From the NCBI RefSeq assembly GCF_051660745.1, contig NZ_JBOFQF010000003.1:124001-188000 (forward strand): a DNA stretch of 64,000 nt, in the 5' to 3' direction. This DNA comes from Segniliparus sp051660745. GTDB taxonomy: Bacteria; Actinomycetota; Actinomycetes; Mycobacteriales; Mycobacteriaceae. The notes below the pieces were generated by a model that saw only the letters and a list, made by a program, of their open reading frames with translations, was not told the origin of the DNA and ran no database searches. Both the position numbers and the translations under genes were made by a program. Below are positions 1 to 7,229 of this stretch, piece after piece (position 1 is the stretch's first letter; each line of letters opens with the position of its first letter).

Positions 1-1
1 C

Positions 2-802
2 GCGCTCGTTCGCGACCCCCGGCTGCCGGTGGTCTCCTTCACCGGTTCGGTGCCGGTCGGCTGGTCGATCCGAGACTCCGTGCCGCGCAAGAAGGTCGTC
101 CTGGAGCTCGGCGGCAACGGAGCTGCCGTGGTCTGCCCGGACTGGAGCAGCGAGGAGGACTTGGATTGGGCCGCGACACGGATCGCGACCTTCTCCAACT
201 ACCAGGCGGGGCAGTCCTGCATCTCGGTGCAGCGGGTCTACGCGGACCGGGCGCTGCACGACGACCTGCTCGAACGCATTGTGGCCAAGACCGAGGCGCT
301 CAAGACCGGCGACCCCGCGGACGAGGCGACCCAAGTCGGGCCGCTCATCGACGAGGATTCGGCCAAACGGGTCGAGGCGTGGGTCGAGGAGGCCAAAGCT
401 GGCGGCGCGACCGTGGCGACCGGCGGGGTCCGGTCCGGCACGAGCTACGCGCCAACAGTCCTGACGAACGTATTGGCCGAAGCCAAAGTCCTCGCCGAGG
501 AGGTGTTCGGCCCGGTGCTGTCGGTCCTCCCGGTCGACTCCGTCGACGAGGCGTTCGCGAAAGTGAACGAGTCTCGGTTCGGCTTGCAGACCGGGGTCTT
601 CACCCACGATCTGCAGACCGCGTTCCGCGCGGGCCGGGAGCTCGAAGTCGGGGGAGTGATCGTCGGCGACGTGCCCTCGTACCGGGCCGACCAGATGCCC
701 TACGGCGGGGTCAAGGACTCCGGAGTCGGCCGTGAGGGCGTGCGCAGCGCCATGAACGACCTCAGCGAGGAGAAAGTCCTCGTCCTCACCAACGTCCTGT
801 AG
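2..802 (+). CDS. Aldehyde dehydrogenase, C-terminal part (5' end outside window)
   Basis: NAD(P)-dependent aldehyde dehydrogenase that oxidises an aldehyde to the acid. The frame is open from base 2, so the N-terminal half (much of the coenzyme domain) lies upstream of the window. Visible family motifs are SFTGS (glycine-rich nucleotide turn), LELGGN with the general-base glutamate, GQSC with the catalytic cysteine, and EEVFGPV. The C-terminal GGVKDSG segment belongs to the oligomerisation region. Substrate cannot be told; the succinate-semialdehyde/benzaldehyde-type class is possible. A perfect 11-bp hairpin follows the stop codon, so this gene is probably the last of its transcript. Confidence 0.9.
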   Translation, partial: ALVRDPRLPVVSFTGSVPVGWSIRDSVPRKKVVLELGGNGAAVVCPDWSSEEDLDWAATRIATFSNYQAGQSCISVQRVYADRALHDDLLERIVAKTEALKTGDPADEATQVGPLIDEDSAKRVEAWVEEAKAGGATVATGGVRSGTSYAPTVLTNVLAEAKVLAEEVFGPVLSVLPVDSVDEAFAKVNESRFGLQTGVFTHDLQTAFRAGRELEVGGVIVGDVPSYRADQMPYGGVKDSGVGREGVRSAMNDLSEEKVLVLTNVL

Positions 803-825
803 CCGCCGCCTCGTCGGTTTCGACC

Positions 826-860
826 GCTGCAAGCAGAGGCCGTGGCGTGCTGCTTGCAGC
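826..860 (+). terminator. Hairpin downstream of aldehyde dehydrogenase
   Basis: GCTGCAAGCAG (826-836) pairs perfectly with CTGCTTGCAGC (850-860) across a 13-base loop, 24 bases after the stop. There is no clear T-run, as is common for actinobacterial terminators. Confidence 0.5.
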
Positions 861-931
861 TCGTGTTCCACGCGCTCCGCTTTGCTGGGAATTCCCTGTG
901 TTACCTGGCAATCTCCTGTGTTCCAAAATCT

Positions 932-981
932 GCTAGCGCAAAACGCTTGCAAGTGCTAGCAGCGCGCGCTAGCATGGGGTC
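932..981 (+). promoter_or_regulatory. Leaderless promoter with triple GCTAGC motif
   Basis: The palindrome GCTAGC occurs at 932-937, 955-960 and 968-973, with a further palindrome CTTGCAAG at 946-953. The last GCTAGC overlaps a TAGCAT -10 hexamer (970-975) that ends 6 bases before the GTG start at 982. This suggests a leaderless transcript whose -10 is covered by a repressor, plausibly the HTH protein encoded next (autoregulation is inferred). Confidence 0.45.
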
Positions 982-1368
982 GTGAGCCGAGAGGTGAAAG
1001 AGATCTGGGACATCCGAGAGATCGGAGACATCGGTGAGTACATCCGTACTCAGCGGGAACAGGCGCAGGTCTCTTTGCGCCAATTGGCCCAGCGGGCCGG
1101 GGTCAGCAATCCGTACCTCAGCCAAATCGAGCGAGGACTGCGCAAGCCGTCCGCCCAAGTGATGGGACAGATCGCCAGGGCTTTGCGGCTCTCGGCCGAG
1201 GCTTTGGGCACGCAGGCCGAGTTCCTGGCGGAGCGCGAGCCGAGCCGGGTTCGCGAAGCCGTGCTGGTCGACGAGTCCATCACAGAGCGGCAAAAAGACG
1301 CGCTGATCCAGGTCTATGAAGCTTTTGTCCAGGAGACCTTGCGGACGCGAGAGCTCCAAACCGATTAA
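982..1368 (+). CDS. XRE-type HTH regulator upstream of hbhA (Rv0474-like)
   Basis: DNA-binding regulator of 128 residues. A Cro/C1-type helix-turn-helix spans about residues 16-72, with the recognition region VSNPYLSQIERG and the flanking ALRLSAEAL helix. The C-terminal 45 residues are helical and charged and have no enzyme motif. The GTG start follows a TAGCAT -10 by 6 bases, so the mRNA is probably leaderless. The gene lies 28 bases upstream of hbhA on the same strand, the same arrangement as Rv0474-Rv0475 in M. tuberculosis, so it may control itself and hbhA. The GCTAGC repeats overlapping its promoter are the obvious candidate operator. The ligand, if any, is unknown. Confidence 0.85.
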   Translation: MSREVKEIWDIREIGDIGEYIRTQREQAQVSLRQLAQRAGVSNPYLSQIERGLRKPSAQVMGQIARALRLSAEALGTQAEFLAEREPSRVREAVLVDESITERQKDALIQVYEAFVQETLRTRELQTD

Positions 1369-1396
1369 CCCAACCCTACAACCAATGGAGATTGAT

Positions 1397-1972
1397 ATGG
1401 CTGAGAAAACCGAGAAGAAGAGCATCCCGTCCCTCGACATCAAGGCGCCGTTCTACGCCGCGGTCGGCGTGGGCGACCTCGCCGTCGCTGCGGTGAACGA
1501 CATCGTCGAGAAGATCCGCGAGACCGCCGAGAACGCGACCAGCGAGGTTCTGGCGAAGGTCAACGAGGCGAGGGGCAAGCACCTGCCGGAGAAGGCCGAG
1601 AAGGTCGAGGAGAGCGACATCCGCGATCTCGTCACGAAGTTCTCGCCCGAGGAGCTGCGCAAGGTCGCCGAGGCGTACAGCAAGGTCGCGCTCGACATCT
1701 TCAACCTCCTCGCCGAGCGGGGCGAAGAGGCCACCAAGCGTCTGCTCAAGCAGTCCGACGTCGAGAGCGTGAAGAAGACCGTCACCGACAAGGTGGAGGA
1801 AGCGAAGACCGTCGTCGCCGACAAGGTCGACGAGGTCCGCGAGCTCACCGACGAGGCGCTCGGCAAGGTCGCGAGCGGCACCCGCGCGCTGGGCGAGCAG
1901 GTCACCAAGACCGCGACCAGCACCACCCGTCGCGCCACCCCCGCGAAGAAGGACGACTCCGCCGCCAAGTGA
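1397..1972 (+). CDS. hbhA: Heparin-binding hemagglutinin-like protein, short tail
   Basis: HBHA-family surface/lipid-associated protein of 191 residues; in mycobacteria it mediates adhesion to epithelial cells and links to lipid inclusions. The start ATG at 1397 is fixed by GGAG at 1387-1390; the frame is open further upstream but overlaps the HTH gene. Residues about 10-30 form the hydrophobic patch (KAPFYAAVGVGDLAVAAV), and residues about 30-165 are a long charged coiled coil. The odd point is the C-terminus. Mycobacterial HBHA ends in a long run of KKAAPAKK-type repeats that binds heparan sulfate, whereas here only a short TPAKKDDSAAK tail remains. Adhesin function is therefore doubtful; a structural or lipid-binding role is more likely. 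A strong hairpin terminator follows. Confidence 0.88.
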   Translation: MAEKTEKKSIPSLDIKAPFYAAVGVGDLAVAAVNDIVEKIRETAENATSEVLAKVNEARGKHLPEKAEKVEESDIRDLVTKFSPEELRKVAEAYSKVALDIFNLLAERGEEATKRLLKQSDVESVKKTVTDKVEEAKTVVADKVDEVRELTDEALGKVASGTRALGEQVTKTATSTTRRATPAKKDDSAAK

Positions 1973-1984
1973 GCGGGACGCCCC

Positions 1985-2034
1985 GCCAAAACCGAAAAAC
2001 GCCGCAGGTTCCTGCGGCGTTTTTCGGTTTTGGC
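1985..2034 (+). terminator. Long perfect terminator hairpin after hbhA
   Basis: A 24-base arm starting GCCAAAACCG (1985-2008) is exactly complementary to 2011-2034, with a GC-rich inner stem (CGCCGCAGG/CCTGCGGCG) followed by TTTTT. It is symmetric enough to work in both directions. Its downstream edge abuts the -10 of the next gene. Confidence 0.85.
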
Positions 2035-2039
2035 ATAAT
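2034..2039 (+). promoter_or_regulatory. -10 CATAAT for the alpha/beta hydrolase
   Basis: CATAAT ends 6 bases before the ATG at 2046, which predicts a leaderless transcript. The -35 region lies inside the hbhA terminator hairpin. Confidence 0.4.
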
Positions 2040-2045
2040 GCTGCT

Positions 2046-3098
2046 ATGAGCGCTTTGTCCAGTCTGGTCCGTTTCGCGCTCCCGTCGGTTGGCGCGCTCG
2101 CGTCGGTCGTCGGGGGGAGCCTGCTGTGGCCGGTCAAGCCCGCGACGCGGGCCGACTTCGCCCCGCCCCGGACGCCTGGCCGCGAGTCATGGGTGGAGAG
2201 CTCGGGCGGAGCGAAGCTGCGCGTGGTGGAGCATGGCCCCGTGGACGCGCCGCCCGTGGTGTTCGTCCACGGCTGGACCTGCAACGCCGAAGTTTGGCTT
2301 CCCCAAGTGCACGCGCTCTCGGGCGAGTACCGGACGATCGCGTACGACCAGCGCGGGCACGGGCAGAGCGGGGGCAAGGAGGGCCCGTTCCATATGGACC
2401 TGCTCGCAGACGACCTCTCCGCAGTGCTGGCCCATGCGTTGCGCGACGGCGAGCGAGCGGTGGTCGCGGGGCACAGCATGGGCGGCATGACCATTATGGC
2501 CTGGGCGGAGCGTTACCCCGACGAGGTGGCGCGACGCGCGAAAGCGGTGGTGCTGACCGGCACAGCTGCGCGCGACCTGCCCGGCAGGATCGAGATCCAG
2601 CCGTTGGCGTTGCTCGGCTCGGCGAAGGGGGCGATGCTCCAGCGAGGCGTGTCCGTCATCAGCGCCGCATTTTCGGCGCCGTTGGACTTTCCGCTGCTCC
2701 GGAGGTCGTGGGCGGCTCGGCTCCTCGTCCGGCACAGCGTCTTATGCGCCGAGGCGAGGGACGCGGACGTGGATTTGACGGCCAAGATGGCATTGACGTG
2801 TCCGCCTGCGACGCGGGGCGGGTGGTTCCACGCGTTGGCTTTGGCCGACATCTTCGCGGGCTTGAAGAGTTTGACGGTGCCCACGGTCGTGGTCGCGGGG
2901 GCGCAGGACCGTCTGCTGCCGATCGCGCACAGCTACGAGATGGCGGAGGCGCTCGCTCAGACGGGGTGGTTGGAGCGGCTCGTCGTCTATCCGGGCTCCG
3001 GTCACATGATCAACTTGGAGGCCACAGAGCAGTACAACGCGCTCTTGCGAGAAGTCGCCGAGAAGACAACGGCCGCGACTGTGGGAGCGGGGCGATGA
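2046..3098 (+). CDS. Alpha/beta hydrolase
   Basis: Serine hydrolase of 350 residues; probably an esterase or lipase-like enzyme of unknown substrate. Residues 10-30 are hydrophobic and could anchor the protein in the membrane. The alpha/beta-hydrolase core begins near residue 58: oxyanion-hole HGW at 75-77, nucleophile elbow GHSMG at 142-146 (Ser144), likely acid Asp288 in GAQDRLL, and His320 in GSGHM. A lid region lies about residues 175-265. The stop overlaps the deoC start (ATGA), so the two are probably co-translated. In M. tuberculosis different small genes (Rv0476-Rv0477) fill this position between hbhA and deoC, so this is a local replacement. Confidence 0.85.
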   Translation: MSALSSLVRFALPSVGALASVVGGSLLWPVKPATRADFAPPRTPGRESWVESSGGAKLRVVEHGPVDAPPVVFVHGWTCNAEVWLPQVHALSGEYRTIAYDQRGHGQSGGKEGPFHMDLLADDLSAVLAHALRDGERAVVAGHSMGGMTIMAWAERYPDEVARRAKAVVLTGTAARDLPGRIEIQPLALLGSAKGAMLQRGVSVISAAFSAPLDFPLLRRSWAARLLVRHSVLCAEARDADVDLTAKMALTCPPATRGGWFHALALADIFAGLKSLTVPTVVVAGAQDRLLPIAHSYEMAEALAQTGWLERLVVYPGSGHMINLEATEQYNALLREVAEKTTAATVGAGR

Positions 3099-3769
3099 GC
3101 GAGCTGCGGCGCGCGGACGTCGCCGCGATGGTCGAGCACACGCTGCTCAAGCCGGAGGCGTTGCCCGAGCATGTCGCGGCGACGGTGGCGGAGGCGCAGT
3201 CGCTCGGGGTGCTCGGCGTGTGCCTTTCCCCGTCCGTGCTGCCGGTCCAAGCCGTTGGGCTGCTGCTGGTGACTGTCGTCGGCTTTCCCTCCGGCCGTCA
3301 TCACGCCGAGGTGAAGGCAGCAGAGGCGGCGCTCGCCGCCCGGCAAGGAGCCCAAGAGATCGATATGGTCATCGACCTCTCCAACCCGCTCGTCGGGGAC
3401 TACGAGGCGGTGGAGCGGGAGGTCGCGACGGTCCGCGCGGCATGCGGCGACGCGCTGCTCAAGGTCATCATCGAATCGGAGGCCCTGCTCGCCCACGCCC
3501 CGGACGGAGCGAAAGCGGTGACCGAGACCTCGCGCGCGGTCGAGCGCGGCGGAGCGGAGTTCGTGAAGACCTCGACGGGATTCCACCCTGCGGGCGGGGC
3601 GAGCGTCACGGCTGTGTCGCTCATGTCGGCAGCGGTCAGCTCGCGGGTGCTGGTGAAGGCGAGCGGGGGGATCCGCACGGCGGAGCAAGCCCGAGCCTTG
3701 ATCGAGGCAGGCGCGCGCCGCCTCGGCCTCTCTGGCTCCAGGACTGTGCTCGACGGCTTCCCCGCTTAA
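3095..3769 (+). CDS. deoC: Deoxyribose-phosphate aldolase
   Basis: Splits 2-deoxyribose-5-phosphate into glyceraldehyde-3-phosphate and acetaldehyde in deoxynucleoside salvage; cytosolic TIM barrel, 224 residues (normal length). Visible hallmarks are EHTLLKPEA at the N-terminus, GFPSGRH, the KVIIES strand, the Schiff-base lysine in FVKTSTGF, and the second conserved lysine in VKASGGIR. The ATG at 3095 overlaps the stop of the upstream hydrolase by 4 bases; no Shine-Dalgarno is needed if translation is coupled. The order hbhA-...-deoC matches M. tuberculosis. The acetaldehyde released could be a substrate for the aldehyde dehydrogenase at the window start, but that link is only an inference. 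Confidence 0.95.
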   Translation: MSELRRADVAAMVEHTLLKPEALPEHVAATVAEAQSLGVLGVCLSPSVLPVQAVGLLLVTVVGFPSGRHHAEVKAAEAALAARQGAQEIDMVIDLSNPLVGDYEAVEREVATVRAACGDALLKVIIESEALLAHAPDGAKAVTETSRAVERGGAEFVKTSTGFHPAGGASVTAVSLMSAAVSSRVLVKASGGIRTAEQARALIEAGARRLGLSGSRTVLDGFPA

Positions 3770-3790
3770 AAAGCCGCTCAGAAGCGGCGA
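3769..3790 (-). terminator. Intrinsic terminator for the minus-strand lmeA-like operon
   Basis: Read on the minus strand, GCCGCT-TCTG-AGCGGC is followed by TTTTTAA. The plus-strand deoC stop lies in the same segment, so the element separates the two convergent units. Confidence 0.55.
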
Positions 3791-3860
3791 TCTCCAGCTC
3801 TGTCCCTCGGGCGCGAGCTGCCCCACCGCTTCTCGCGGACCCTGCTCGTTCGTCGCGTGC

Positions 3861-5105
3861 TCACTCGAACCAGCGAAGGGCGGAGCACTTCGTCCCCTTC
3901 ACCAGGGGGGCGTTGTCCGCGTAGAACTGGAAGACGATCGAGTCCGGCTTGACCTGCACAGATTTCGCCTTCAGCCCCATCGGGTAGCTCGCGACCCGCT
4001 TGGCGACCTGCTCGATGGCGGGCCGGGCGAGGGTGTTCACCACGCCGGACACGTCCAGCCCGATCTTGCGGAAGTCGGGGAGGTCGATGCTCTTGACGCG
4101 GATGCGCAGGTTGTGCTGCTTGTCGATCTCGGGCTGGATGACGATGACGGCACGGGCCTGGAGCACGCCGATCTTGCCGTTCACGTCGATGGAGAACTGG
4201 TTGTGCTCCTGGTCGAGCTTGACGGCGTTGACGGCGGTGATGGGGGACTCGGACTGGTTCGGGTCCTTCAAATCCCGGTTGGCCAGGGTCTGGCGAATGC
4301 CTTCCTCGGTCCAGACGACGTTGGTCGTCATATGACCGACGGAACCGCCGCCTTTCGTGACGTGCACATTCTCCAGCAGGGCCGAGACGTTCAGGCCTTT
4401 GATGGCCTCCTTGAGCTGGACCGTCCCGTCCTGGTCGAATTTGTCCACCGACCCGTTCTGCGCTCGGACCGTGAGATACGGGATCTCGTGGTCGAGCAGG
4501 CTCGAAAGCAGGAATTTGCTGTGGTTGTAGTCGACGTCGACCTTGGTGTGCAGGATGTTCTCGGCGGCCTCGTCGGCGCAGACTCCGAGCAAGTGCCGGG
4601 CGACGAGCTCGCCGCCGAGCACTCCGACGACCCCGAGCAGCAGCGCGACCACGAGGCCGAGCGCGATAGTTTTCAGCTTGCGTTTCGGCTGCCTCCCGCC
4701 GGCCGCCTTGCCGTCTTCGCCCGGCTCGGGCTTTTCGCCCGGCTCGTCCGCCGAGGCAGCTCCGGCTGCCGCAGCTGCGGGCAGCTCGGCCGTCTCGACC
4801 GAGGGCAAGACCGTGGTGGAGTCGGCTGGGACGGGGGAGGGGAGCTCTTGGGTGGAGTCCACGCCCTCCTGCTCGGCCATGGGCAGCTCGGTCGTCTCGT
4901 CCGGGGCGCTCGGCCGCGTCGCGGGGAGTTCGGCGGTGGCATCGGCTGCTTCCCCGACGGCGGGCAAGACGGTCGTGGCGTCGTCGGCGGCAGGCAGCTT
5001 CTCCGTGGGCGGCTCCTCCGCCGAACCGGCCACAGGGCGCTCGGCTTCCTCGTGCTGGGTGCCTTCGGCCGGGTCTTTCGGATCGGAATCGTTCGAGTCG
5101 CTCAT
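3861..5105 (-). CDS. DUF2993/LmeA-family membrane-anchored protein with TxxLP-repeat N-terminus
   Basis: Membrane protein of 414 residues, counterpart of Rv0479c. Residues 1-143 are acidic, disordered and cytoplasmic, and hold seven TxxLP motifs starting at residues 34, 44, 57, 71, 85, 97 and 105. A basic KRKLK stretch and one membrane helix (about 145-169) follow. From about 176 to the end is a DUF2993 domain, the fold of LmeA, a phospholipid-binding periplasmic protein linked to lipomannan maturation. So the lipid-binding domain is outside and the repeats inside. The repeats look like phospho-acceptor sites for Ser/Thr kinases (FHA domains read pThr with a +3 residue, here Leu); that is inference. 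The start overlaps the nitrilase stop by 4 bases, placing it last in a three-gene minus-strand operon. Confidence 0.8.
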   Translation of the reverse strand: MSDSNDSDPKDPAEGTQHEEAERPVAGSAEEPPTEKLPAADDATTVLPAVGEAADATAELPATRPSAPDETTELPMAEQEGVDSTQELPSPVPADSTTVLPSVETAELPAAAAAGAASADEPGEKPEPGEDGKAAGGRQPKRKLKTIALGLVVALLLGVVGVLGGELVARHLLGVCADEAAENILHTKVDVDYNHSKFLLSSLLDHEIPYLTVRAQNGSVDKFDQDGTVQLKEAIKGLNVSALLENVHVTKGGGSVGHMTTNVVWTEEGIRQTLANRDLKDPNQSESPITAVNAVKLDQEHNQFSIDVNGKIGVLQARAVIVIQPEIDKQHNLRIRVKSIDLPDFRKIGLDVSGVVNTLARPAIEQVAKRVASYPMGLKAKSVQVKPDSIVFQFYADNAPLVKGTKCSALRWFE

Positions 5106-5950
5106 CGCCTTCGCACTTTACCAGTGTTCGCTGTGGGGACCGGTGCCACAGCGTTTCCGCTGAGGACGGGGAGTGCTGCCCGAGCCTGGTCGACAAGGCC
5201 GAGGTCGAGGTCGACGACGAGCAACTCCGGCGCGGCGCCGGCCTCTTCGAGCACGTCGCCGAATGGCGAGACTGCCCGGCTGAACCCGACTCCGGTCGGG
5301 GCGTTCCCCGGCTGCGGGCCTGTTGTTGCTCCAGGGTCTGCCTGGTCGCAGGCGAGGACGAAGGAGGTGCTGTCCAGTGCGCGGGCGGCGGTGAGCAGGC
5401 GCCATTGCGCGACTTTGCGCGGGCCTGAGCCCCACGAGGCGCTGACCACCAGAATCTGCGCGCCTTTTCGGGCCAGCTCCTGGTACAGCCACGGGAAGCG
5501 CACGTCGTAACAGGTGGTGAGCCCGATCTTCGCGGCGCCGATGTCGATGACGACGAGCTCGTCGCCCGCTTCGACGGTGCGCGACTCGGCGAATCCCAGG
5601 GCGTCGAAGAGATGGATCTTGTCGTAGTGCCGGAGTTGCGCCCCGTCGGTGGCGAGCAATGTGTTGCGGACCCTGCTGTCGCCAGTCTCGGCAGGAGAAA
5701 ACATGCCGACGACGATGGCGAGGCCCAGCTCGGCGGCGAGCTCGTGGATCCGGGTCGCCCACGGCCCGTCCACCGGTTCGGCGACCGGCGCGAGCGGCTC
5801 CCCGAACCGGCGCATGCTGGCCTCGGGGAAGACCACGAGCTGCGCGCCGCGCGCCTTCGCGGCGCGCGCGGCTTCCTCGACGAGCGCCGCATTGGCCGCG
5901 GGGTCGGGGCCGGAGAGGATTTGCGCCAGCGCGACGCGCACGGTGCTCAT
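5102..5950 (-). CDS. Carbon-nitrogen hydrolase (nitrilase/omega-amidase type)
   Basis: Cytosolic amidase of 282 residues, counterpart of Rv0480c. The nitrilase catalytic triad is visible: Glu43 in VFPEAS, Lys111 in YDKIHLFD and Cys147 in TTCYDVRF. The HYDKIHLFD and GLTTCYDVRFP contexts match the Nit1/Nit2 omega-amidase branch, which repairs deaminated glutathione or hydrolyses alpha-keto-glutaramate; exact substrate unproven. The ATG at 5950 gives the normal family N-terminus MSTVRVALAQ; the frame stays open upstream into the DUF2505 gene, but that stretch is not conserved-looking. It is spaced 4 bases from the DUF2505 stop and overlaps the LmeA-like gene by 4 bases. Confidence 0.88.
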   Translation of the reverse strand: MSTVRVALAQILSGPDPAANAALVEEAARAAKARGAQLVVFPEASMRRFGEPLAPVAEPVDGPWATRIHELAAELGLAIVVGMFSPAETGDSRVRNTLLATDGAQLRHYDKIHLFDALGFAESRTVEAGDELVVIDIGAAKIGLTTCYDVRFPWLYQELARKGAQILVVSASWGSGPRKVAQWRLLTAARALDSTSFVLACDQADPGATTGPQPGNAPTGVGFSRAVSPFGDVLEEAGAAPELLVVDLDLGLVDQARAALPVLSGNAVAPVPTANTGKVRRR

Positions 5951-5954
5951 CGGC

Positions 5955-6617
5955 TCACCAGGTCTGGATGATGTCGGCCGCGCTCTGGGCGATCCGCTGC
6001 GCGGTCGCACGGGGGTCGTCCTCGTCCGGGCGCCATCCTTCGAAGAAGGCGTCCACCTCGTCCTGGGTCCAGGCAGGGGGGCGCGGCGAGAGCCACTGGC
6101 ACAGGTACTCCGCCTCGCCTCGGACGAGCTCTTTGAGGTGCACCAAGATGAGCTGCTCGAGTTTGGGCCCGATGATCGGGACGAACACCCGGATGTTCAT
6201 GCTCCGGCGGATGAGCGTCCCGCCAGAGCCGTTGTCGATCAGGCCGACGCCGCTTTCACGCGTCGTGAGCGAGCCGCCGAACCTGCCCGGCGCGGCAGGG
6301 ACGGAGGCGGAGAAGCTGCCGTTGTTCCCCTCTTCGTCGGCGAGCCCGGGGCGCAGGAACTTCTCCCTGCGGGTGATGTGCATGTCCACCTTCATGATCG
6401 ACTTGGCGATCGCCGGAAGGTACTCGTGCGGAAGCTTCTGCTTGATCTCGATCTCGACGTAGTCGTCGGTCTTCTCGAACTTTGCGATTTCCGACTTGTC
6501 GGTGAGTTGCAGCCAGAGCTTCATGAGGTCTTCCCAGAACTCTTGGCTGGAAAGCCCCTCGAAGACCCGCTCAGGCGTATGCCGGTACCGGACGGGAAGG
6601 TGCAGAGTGCGTGCCAT
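5955..6617 (-). CDS. DUF2505 protein, longer paralogue
   Basis: Protein of 220 residues in the DUF2505 family, which has a START/SRPBCC-like fold thought to bind hydrophobic ligands; no biochemical role is established. The N-terminus MARTLHLPVRYRHTPERVFEGL is typical. The ATG at 6617 is preferred over an upstream TTG because it gives the conserved start and lies 8 bases after a TATGAT -10 (minus strand). It is a diverged tandem copy of the next gene (6687-7205) and adds a C-terminal extension of about 40 residues. First gene of the minus-strand unit with the nitrilase and the LmeA-like protein. Confidence 0.78.
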   Translation of the reverse strand: MARTLHLPVRYRHTPERVFEGLSSQEFWEDLMKLWLQLTDKSEIAKFEKTDDYVEIEIKQKLPHEYLPAIAKSIMKVDMHITRREKFLRPGLADEEGNNGSFSASVPAAPGRFGGSLTTRESGVGLIDNGSGGTLIRRSMNIRVFVPIIGPKLEQLILVHLKELVRGEAEYLCQWLSPRPPAWTQDEVDAFFEGWRPDEDDPRATAQRIAQSAADIIQTW

Positions 6618-6625
6618 GAGCAACC

Positions 6626-6631
6626 ATCATA
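6626..6631 (-). promoter_or_regulatory. -10 TATGAT for the DUF2505/nitrilase/LmeA operon
   Basis: TATGAT on the minus strand ends 8 bases before the ATG at 6617, which suggests a near-leaderless transcript. Confidence 0.35.
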
Positions 6632-6686
6632 CTGCTGCTCCGAGTGTGCGGATGCTGGCCGATAGCAGGCCCAGGCGCCGCGCAGT

Positions 6687-7205
6687 TCAGTGTTTGGCGA
6701 GCCAAGTGGTGGTGAAGTCCCGCTCTTTGTCGAGGAGTTCGAGGACCTGGCCGGAGAGGCCGGACTCGAGCTTCGCGCCGAGGAAGGGCACGCTCACCTT
6801 CACCTCGCCGCTGTAGCGGATCGTGGAGCCGTTCTCGTTCGGGACGAGCTCGCCGTCGCCGCGGATGCGCGCGGGAGTCCCGGGGACGCTGACGGTGAAC
6901 CAGCCGACGGCGTTGCCGTCTTCCAAGGGGCCCCAGTGCTCGCTGCGGTGGATGACCAGATCGCCGCTGCGCAGTTTCGCGATCATCGGGGGCAGCTCTT
7001 CCGCCGGGATGACATGGCTGGACCGGACCGAGAACCAGCCCTCGCCCACCGGCTCGCCGTCCGGGTCCGGGCTGAAATCGAGCGTCGCGCCCTCGCCTCC
7101 GACCTCGTTGATCCGGTCCGACCAGTAGGCCTGGTCGGTGAGCACATCATGCAGTCGCTTCGAGTCAACAGAGAACTCGGCGGAATAGTCAACGGGAGTC
7201 GCCAC
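6687..7205 (-). CDS. DUF2505 protein (Rv0481c-like)
   Basis: Protein of 172 residues, DUF2505/START-like. It resembles the 5955-6617 product in layout: SVDSKRLHDVLTDQAYWSDRI near the N-terminus, the GDLVIHRSEHW strand, and SVPFLGAKLESGL near the C-terminus, which aligns with the VPIIGPKLEQLI segment of the paralogue. The GTG start at 7205 lies 6 bases after a TAGCCT -10 on the minus strand, so the mRNA is probably leaderless. It is divergent from murB with only 21 bases between start codons. Ligand and function unknown. Confidence 0.78.
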   Translation of the reverse strand: MATPVDYSAEFSVDSKRLHDVLTDQAYWSDRINEVGGEGATLDFSPDPDGEPVGEGWFSVRSSHVIPAEELPPMIAKLRSGDLVIHRSEHWGPLEDGNAVGWFTVSVPGTPARIRGDGELVPNENGSTIRYSGEVKVSVPFLGAKLESGLSGQVLELLDKERDFTTTWLAKH

Positions 7206-7211
7206 TAGGGC

Positions 7212-7221
7212 AGGCTACCGT
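7212..7221. promoter_or_regulatory. Overlapping divergent -10 hexamers, DUF2505/murB
   Basis: On the minus strand TAGCCT covers 7217-7212, 6 bases before the GTG at 7205. On the plus strand TACCGT covers 7216-7221, 5 bases before GTG 7227 and 8 before ATG 7230. The two hexamers share bases 7216-7217. Confidence 0.45.
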
Positions 7222-7229
7222 GTCAGGTG

